Source of the DNA: JALHVH01 sp964544265
Lineage (GTDB): Bacteria; Acidobacteriota; Aminicenantia; Aminicenantales; Saccharicenantaceae
DNA length: 64,000 nt
NCBI GenBank assembly: GCA_964544265.1
Contig: CAZJBD010000001.1
Location: 25,269-89,268, forward strand
Direction of reading: 5' to 3'
Shown: one piece after another, positions 60,589 through 64,000 of the stretch
How the letters are laid out: every line of letters starts with the position of its first letter
Numbering within the stretch: the stretch's first letter is position 1
The notes under the pieces: generated by a model
Seen by the model: the letters and a program-made list of their open reading frames with translations, nothing else
What the model was told of the DNA's origin: nothing
The model's database searches: none
Program-made: the position numbers and the translations under genes

Positions 60589-62745
60589 ATGAAAAAGCGG
60601 ATCCTTGTTTCAGCCCTTCCCTTCTTGCTCATGGTCCCCATTTTGCTCGGTCTCCCGGCCGATGAGGGCATGTATCCCATCAGCGATCTTGTACGACTCG
60701 ACCTCCGATCCAAGGGCCTGGAGATTGAACCCGAGGAGATTTACGCCTCGGACAGACCAAGCCTTATCTACGCCATCGTCAGCGTGGGGGCGACCGGCTC
60801 GTTCGTCTCACCCGAAGGACTCTTCGCGACCAACCACCACGTTGCTTTCGGTGCGGTTCAGGCGGCCAGCACAAAGGAGAAAGACTACTTGATGAACGGA
60901 TTCCTGGCCCGGACGAAGGCCGAAGAGATCCAGGCCAAGGGGATGACGGCCCGCATCACCGAATCCTTCCGGGATGTCTCCAAAGAGGTCCTGGGAGCGG
61001 TGCGGCCGGACATGTCCCTGGCAGACCGGACCAAGTCCATCGAGAGAAAAATCAAGGAGATGGTGGCCGAAACAGAAAAAAGAAACCCGGGCAAGAGGGC
61101 CGAAATTTCTGAAATGTTCATCGGCCGGACCTATGTCCTCTTCATCTACACGTATCTCAAGGACATCCGGCTCGTTTATATCCCTCCCCGGTCCATTGGC
61201 GAGTTCGGCGGCGAAACCGATAACTGGATGTGGCCGCGCCACACGGGTGACTTTTCGTTCCTGAGGGCTTACACGGCCCCCGACGGGTCTCCTACCGATT
61301 ATTCATTGCAGAACGTCCCGTTTAAGCCGAAGCGGTTCCTGAAGATCGATGCCGGCGGCATCGCCGAAGGCGATTTCGTGTTCCTCCTCGGGTATCCCGG
61401 CCGCACCTACCGGCACAGCACGGCCAGCTACATGGCCTATGAAGAGGAATCCCGGATGCCCAACGCGGCCGATTGGTATGCCTGGCAGATCGATCTCATG
61501 GAGAAAGCAGGCGCCGCGGACAGCGGTGCCGCCCTCAAGCTGGCCTCGCGGATTAAAGGGCTGGCCAACGCCATGAAAAACTACCGAGGGAAACTGAAAG
61601 GCATGAAGAAGCTCGGGCTGGTGGAAAAAAAGCGTGCCGAGGAGAGGGCCCTTCAGGCATTCATCGAGGCGGACCCGAAACTCGCCCCTCGGTACGCGGA
61701 CGTCCTTAAGGGAATCGATAAGGTTTACGGGGAGATGCAGGCCCGGGCCGGCTATGAAACCATCCTCGAGAACCTGCGTTCGAGCGTCTCCATCTTCAAC
61801 CTTGCCTGGGTGGCCTACGAGGCCTCCGTCGAGCTCCGCAAGCCGGACCTTGAACGCGAGCCCGCCTACATGGTCCGCAATTGGGCCCAAACGAAGGAAC
61901 GGCTGTCGCGAACCCTTCGGAACTATCATGAGTCCGTGGACAAGGCTATCTTCAAGGAACTCCTCCTTCGCTCTCTGCGGCTGAAGGATTCGGAGCGCAT
62001 CAAGGCCATCGATGACCTATTCAAAATCGACTCGTCCGAAGCGGCAGTGGACGCGTTTATCGCCAAATCTTACGCGGAGTCCAAACTGAACAACGATCAG
62101 ACCTTAAACGACCTTCTCGGAAAAACGCCCATGGAGATTAAGGCGGTGAACGATCCATTCGTCTCGCTGGCCGTGGCCCTATTTCCCGCTTACCAGGGGC
62201 TTAGGGAAACGCAGAAAGCCCGGAAAGGGGCTTTGGACACCCTTCTTGCCCGTCTGGGCGAAATCAAAGAGCTTTACCTGGGAAAAGCTTTCATCCCTGA
62301 CGCCAACAACACTCTTCGCTTAACGTTCGGCCGGATCAAGGGCTATAAACCGGCCGACGCGGTCTATTTCGAACCGTTCACGACCCTGACCGGGGTCCTG
62401 GAGAAAACAACGGGCGAGCCTCCGTTCAACACGCCTCCTCGGATCGCCGAGCTTTCCAGGGCCCGCGACTTTGGCCGCTTTAAACACCCGGTCCTTAAGG
62501 ACGTGCCCGTCTGCATGCTCTACGACGCGGACACGACGGGGGGCAACTCCGGAAGCCCCGTCCTCAATGCCCGGGGGGAGCTCGTGGGCGTCAACTTCGA
62601 CCGAACCTACGAGGCGACGATCAACGATTATGCCTGGAGCGCGGATTACAGCCGATCCATCGCGGTCGACATTCGTTATGTCCTCTGGGTCGCCCAAAAA
62701 TTCGGAGGCGCGGACTTCCTCCTGGAGGAGATGGGGATTCGTTGA
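60589..62745 (+). CDS. S46-family dipeptidyl-peptidase (DPP7/DPP11 type)
   Basis: 718 residues, the usual length. Sec signal SALPFLLMVPILLGLPAD. The catalytic His is in LFATNHHVAFGAV (residues 83-84), the Asp region is GETDNWMWPRHTGDFSF (211-221), and the Ser is in TTGGNSGSPVLNARGEL. The residue 18 after the catalytic Ser is Arg (VNFDRTYE); in characterised enzymes Arg there gives Asp/Glu preference at P1 (DPP11), Gly hydrophobic preference (DPP7). So an acidic-residue-specific periplasmic dipeptidase is predicted. Strong GGGGGAG ribosome site. Points to growth on peptides. Confidence 0.93.
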   Translation: MKKRILVSALPFLLMVPILLGLPADEGMYPISDLVRLDLRSKGLEIEPEEIYASDRPSLIYAIVSVGATGSFVSPEGLFATNHHVAFGAVQAASTKEKDYLMNGFLARTKAEEIQAKGMTARITESFRDVSKEVLGAVRPDMSLADRTKSIERKIKEMVAETEKRNPGKRAEISEMFIGRTYVLFIYTYLKDIRLVYIPPRSIGEFGGETDNWMWPRHTGDFSFLRAYTAPDGSPTDYSLQNVPFKPKRFLKIDAGGIAEGDFVFLLGYPGRTYRHSTASYMAYEEESRMPNAADWYAWQIDLMEKAGAADSGAALKLASRIKGLANAMKNYRGKLKGMKKLGLVEKKRAEERALQAFIEADPKLAPRYADVLKGIDKVYGEMQARAGYETILENLRSSVSIFNLAWVAYEASVELRKPDLEREPAYMVRNWAQTKERLSRTLRNYHESVDKAIFKELLLRSLRLKDSERIKAIDDLFKIDSSEAAVDAFIAKSYAESKLNNDQTLNDLLGKTPMEIKAVNDPFVSLAVALFPAYQGLRETQKARKGALDTLLARLGEIKELYLGKAFIPDANNTLRLTFGRIKGYKPADAVYFEPFTTLTGVLEKTTGEPPFNTPPRIAELSRARDFGRFKHPVLKDVPVCMLYDADTTGGNSGSPVLNARGELVGVNFDRTYEATINDYAWSADYSRSIAVDIRYVLWVAQKFGGADFLLEEMGIR

Positions 62746-62755
62746 TCAGAGGGCT

Positions 62756-63520
62756 TCAGGAATAGTGGATGAGGTAATAAATCAAGCCCAGCATGACCAG
62801 GCCGCAGGCTGCGGCGAGTCTCTCCAGGCGGGCCTCGGTCAGGCGCCTTTCCTTGTAGATGGCGTTCGCCGCCGCGGCGGCGATGGGCAGGAAGAGCAGG
62901 GCCGTGCCGATCCCGGCCAGGATGTCGCTCAGGTCATGGACGCCCAGAACGATCCGGGAATAGGCGATCCCGGAGGCTAAGAATAAGAAAAAAACCTTGA
63001 CCGGCGTCCGCGATTTCTTTTTACCGGAGGCGAAAACGATGAACGGCAGGGTCAAAGCAAAGGCCTTGGTCGTATGTCCGGACGGCATCGAGGCGGAGAC
63101 GGGCCGGATGACCGGAGTGATCTCCGTTGCATATCGGACGAAAGGCCGAGGCCGGCCGAAGGCCCCTTTTGAGACGTCGCCCGCTATTCCGGCAAGGGCA
63201 AAGGAAAGGATGACCAGGGGAATGATTATCCGGATATCCTTCAGGCCGTCGAATTTAAAAGACATTGCCAGGAAAATAAGGTAAACCAGGATGCAAAAGG
63301 CCATCCCATAGGTGGATAGCGCCCCGGCCGTGCGGGTGAGAAAAGGGACTTCGCGAAGCTGATTTTGAGCGATCTGGACCGCTTTATCTAATCCCTTTTG
63401 AGTCCAGATCAGGACCGCAGCCCCCCAAAACGCCGCCGCGGAGGCGAGCAGCCACAGAGTCCTTTGCGATGTCAACTGGAGTTTTAGATGAACTTCGCCT
63501 CCGGTCGTTTCGAGAGACAC
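62756..63520 (-). CDS. PAP2-family membrane phosphatase
   Basis: 254 residues, GTG start. About six membrane segments (LWLLASAAAFWGAAVLIW first). The PAP2 catalytic motifs are all present: KGAFGRPRPF (KxxxxxxRP), SASMPSGHTTKAFAL (PSGH) and SRIVLGVHDLSD (SRxxxxxHxxxD). It likely dephosphorylates a lipid phosphate such as undecaprenyl-diphosphate or phosphatidate at the periplasmic face. Convergent with the S46 peptidase, 10 bases apart. The ThuA-like gene lies 27 bases beyond its start on the same strand and may be the upstream partner in an operon. Confidence 0.92.
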   Translation of the reverse strand: MSLETTGGEVHLKLQLTSQRTLWLLASAAAFWGAAVLIWTQKGLDKAVQIAQNQLREVPFLTRTAGALSTYGMAFCILVYLIFLAMSFKFDGLKDIRIIIPLVILSFALAGIAGDVSKGAFGRPRPFVRYATEITPVIRPVSASMPSGHTTKAFALTLPFIVFASGKKKSRTPVKVFFLFLASGIAYSRIVLGVHDLSDILAGIGTALLFLPIAAAAANAIYKERRLTEARLERLAAACGLVMLGLIYYLIHYS

Positions 63521-63547
63521 GTTTCGCCTGCCCTTTTAATTCCTTTC

Positions 63548-64000
63548 TTAGGGCCGTTCCTTTTCTTCCAGGGTCCGAGCCGCCCAGAGCATGCCGCGCT
63601 TGACGATCTCCCGGGCTTGGGGCACGTTGAAGTCGGCGGCAACGTGACCAAGCGATGTGTAGAAGATGCGTCCCTTGCCGAACGACTTCGTCCAAACGAC
63701 GGGCATCACGACGCCCTTAATCCAAGGGTCATAGCGGCCGGAGAAGGTCGTCGTAGCCAAGACCTTGTTCATCGGATCCACCTGCATGTAGTACTGCTCG
63801 GAGTGCATGTTAAAGTCCGAGAGTCCAGCCGTGATCGGGTCCTGATGATCGATGATGTTCACCTCATAATCGATGACGCCGCCGGGATGGGCGACCCACT
63901 GGCCTCCGACCATGTATTCGTAGTTGACGCTGCTCCGGAAAGCGTCGCCCAGGCCGCCGTGCCAGCCGGCGATCCCGACCCCGTTCCTAACGGCGTCGAG
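63548..64000 (-). CDS. ThuA-like protein, N-terminus outside the window
   Basis: 151 residues visible; the frame is open to the window edge. GIAGWHGGLGDAFRSSVNYE is the typical ThuA GWHGG region, followed by EYMVGGQWVAHPGG and YEVNIIDHQDPITAGLSDFN with MHSEQYYMQVDP, then PVVWTKSFGKGRIFYTSLGH and the REIVKRGMLWAARTLEEK ending. All are standard for the ThuA family (class I glutamine-amidotransferase-like fold), which is linked to trehalose and keto-sugar metabolism. Its presence fits the Gfo/Idh and isomerase modules elsewhere in the window. Confidence 0.9.
   Translation of the reverse strand, partial: LDAVRNGVGIAGWHGGLGDAFRSSVNYEYMVGGQWVAHPGGVIDYEVNIIDHQDPITAGLSDFNMHSEQYYMQVDPMNKVLATTTFSGRYDPWIKGVVMPVVWTKSFGKGRIFYTSLGHVAADFNVPQAREIVKRGMLWAARTLEEKERP

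Noticed and set aside
1..64000. tRNA, rRNA, CRISPR array or prophage
   Set aside because: No cloverleaf-like, rRNA-like or regularly spaced direct-repeat sequence, and no phage or integrase gene, was recognised by eye on either strand.

Overview
The window comes from a Gram-negative bacterium with moderately high G+C. It has an RND/TolC efflux set, beta-barrel outer-membrane proteins, Tat-exported oxidoreductases and c-type cytochromes. The mix of a DUF5916 protein, an S46 dipeptidyl-peptidase, VWFA-like and HEAT proteins, a TIGR03663-type glycosyltransferase and many Gfo/Idh/MocA enzymes resembles Acidobacteriota, in particular Candidatus Aminicenantota. That placement is inference; no rRNA or other taxonomic marker RNA was seen. 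A run of 10 N at 34819-34828 shows this is a scaffold of joined contigs.

Layout. 1-6295: partial methyltransferase, membrane AraC-type regulator, secreted protein, Tat-exported aldo/keto reductase with two Fe-S clusters, DUF5916 outer-membrane protein. 6364-8384: a visibly more AT-rich patch with an arginase-like protein, a GNAT acetyltransferase and a DUF3795 protein. 8521-15496: serine hydrolase, then a TolC/adaptor/RND efflux operon on the minus strand. 15609-20900: a two-subunit periplasmic molybdenum hydroxylase with a membrane protein (minus strand), divergent from XdhC and a MobA-like nucleotidyltransferase (plus strand). 20906-26124: HrpA-type helicase, alkyltransferase-like protein and a membrane protein, separated by two copies of a long palindromic repeat. 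26218-31170: rpsP-khpA-rimM-trmD-rplS-rnhB translation operon plus a TPR protein. 31186-33732: pentaheme cytochrome and a one-heme beta-barrel protein.

33825-53638 is the most distinctive part. Two sugar modules, each built from Gfo/Idh/MocA oxidoreductases (mostly Tat-exported) and a sugar-phosphate-isomerase-like protein, flank an orphan sensor histidine kinase. The second module runs without a real gap into a heptaheme membrane-anchored cytochrome, a cytochrome-b-like membrane protein, an ApbE flavin transferase, an F5/8C-type protein, two glycosyltransferases, a lipoprotein and a nitronate-monooxygenase-like flavoenzyme. Eleven tightly packed genes suggest that periplasmic sugar oxidation is coupled to a cytochrome electron-transfer path. 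The heptaheme cytochrome carries a three-fold internal repeat between its sixth and seventh haem sites.

53658-64000: two secreted glycosidase-like proteins, a retropepsin-like protein with a VWFA-like partner, a small pseudogene remnant, a class II fructose-bisphosphate aldolase, an S46 dipeptidyl-peptidase whose specificity position predicts acidic-residue preference, a PAP2 phosphatase, and the C-terminal part of a ThuA-like protein cut by the window end. No tRNA, rRNA, CRISPR array, prophage or intact transposase gene was seen.
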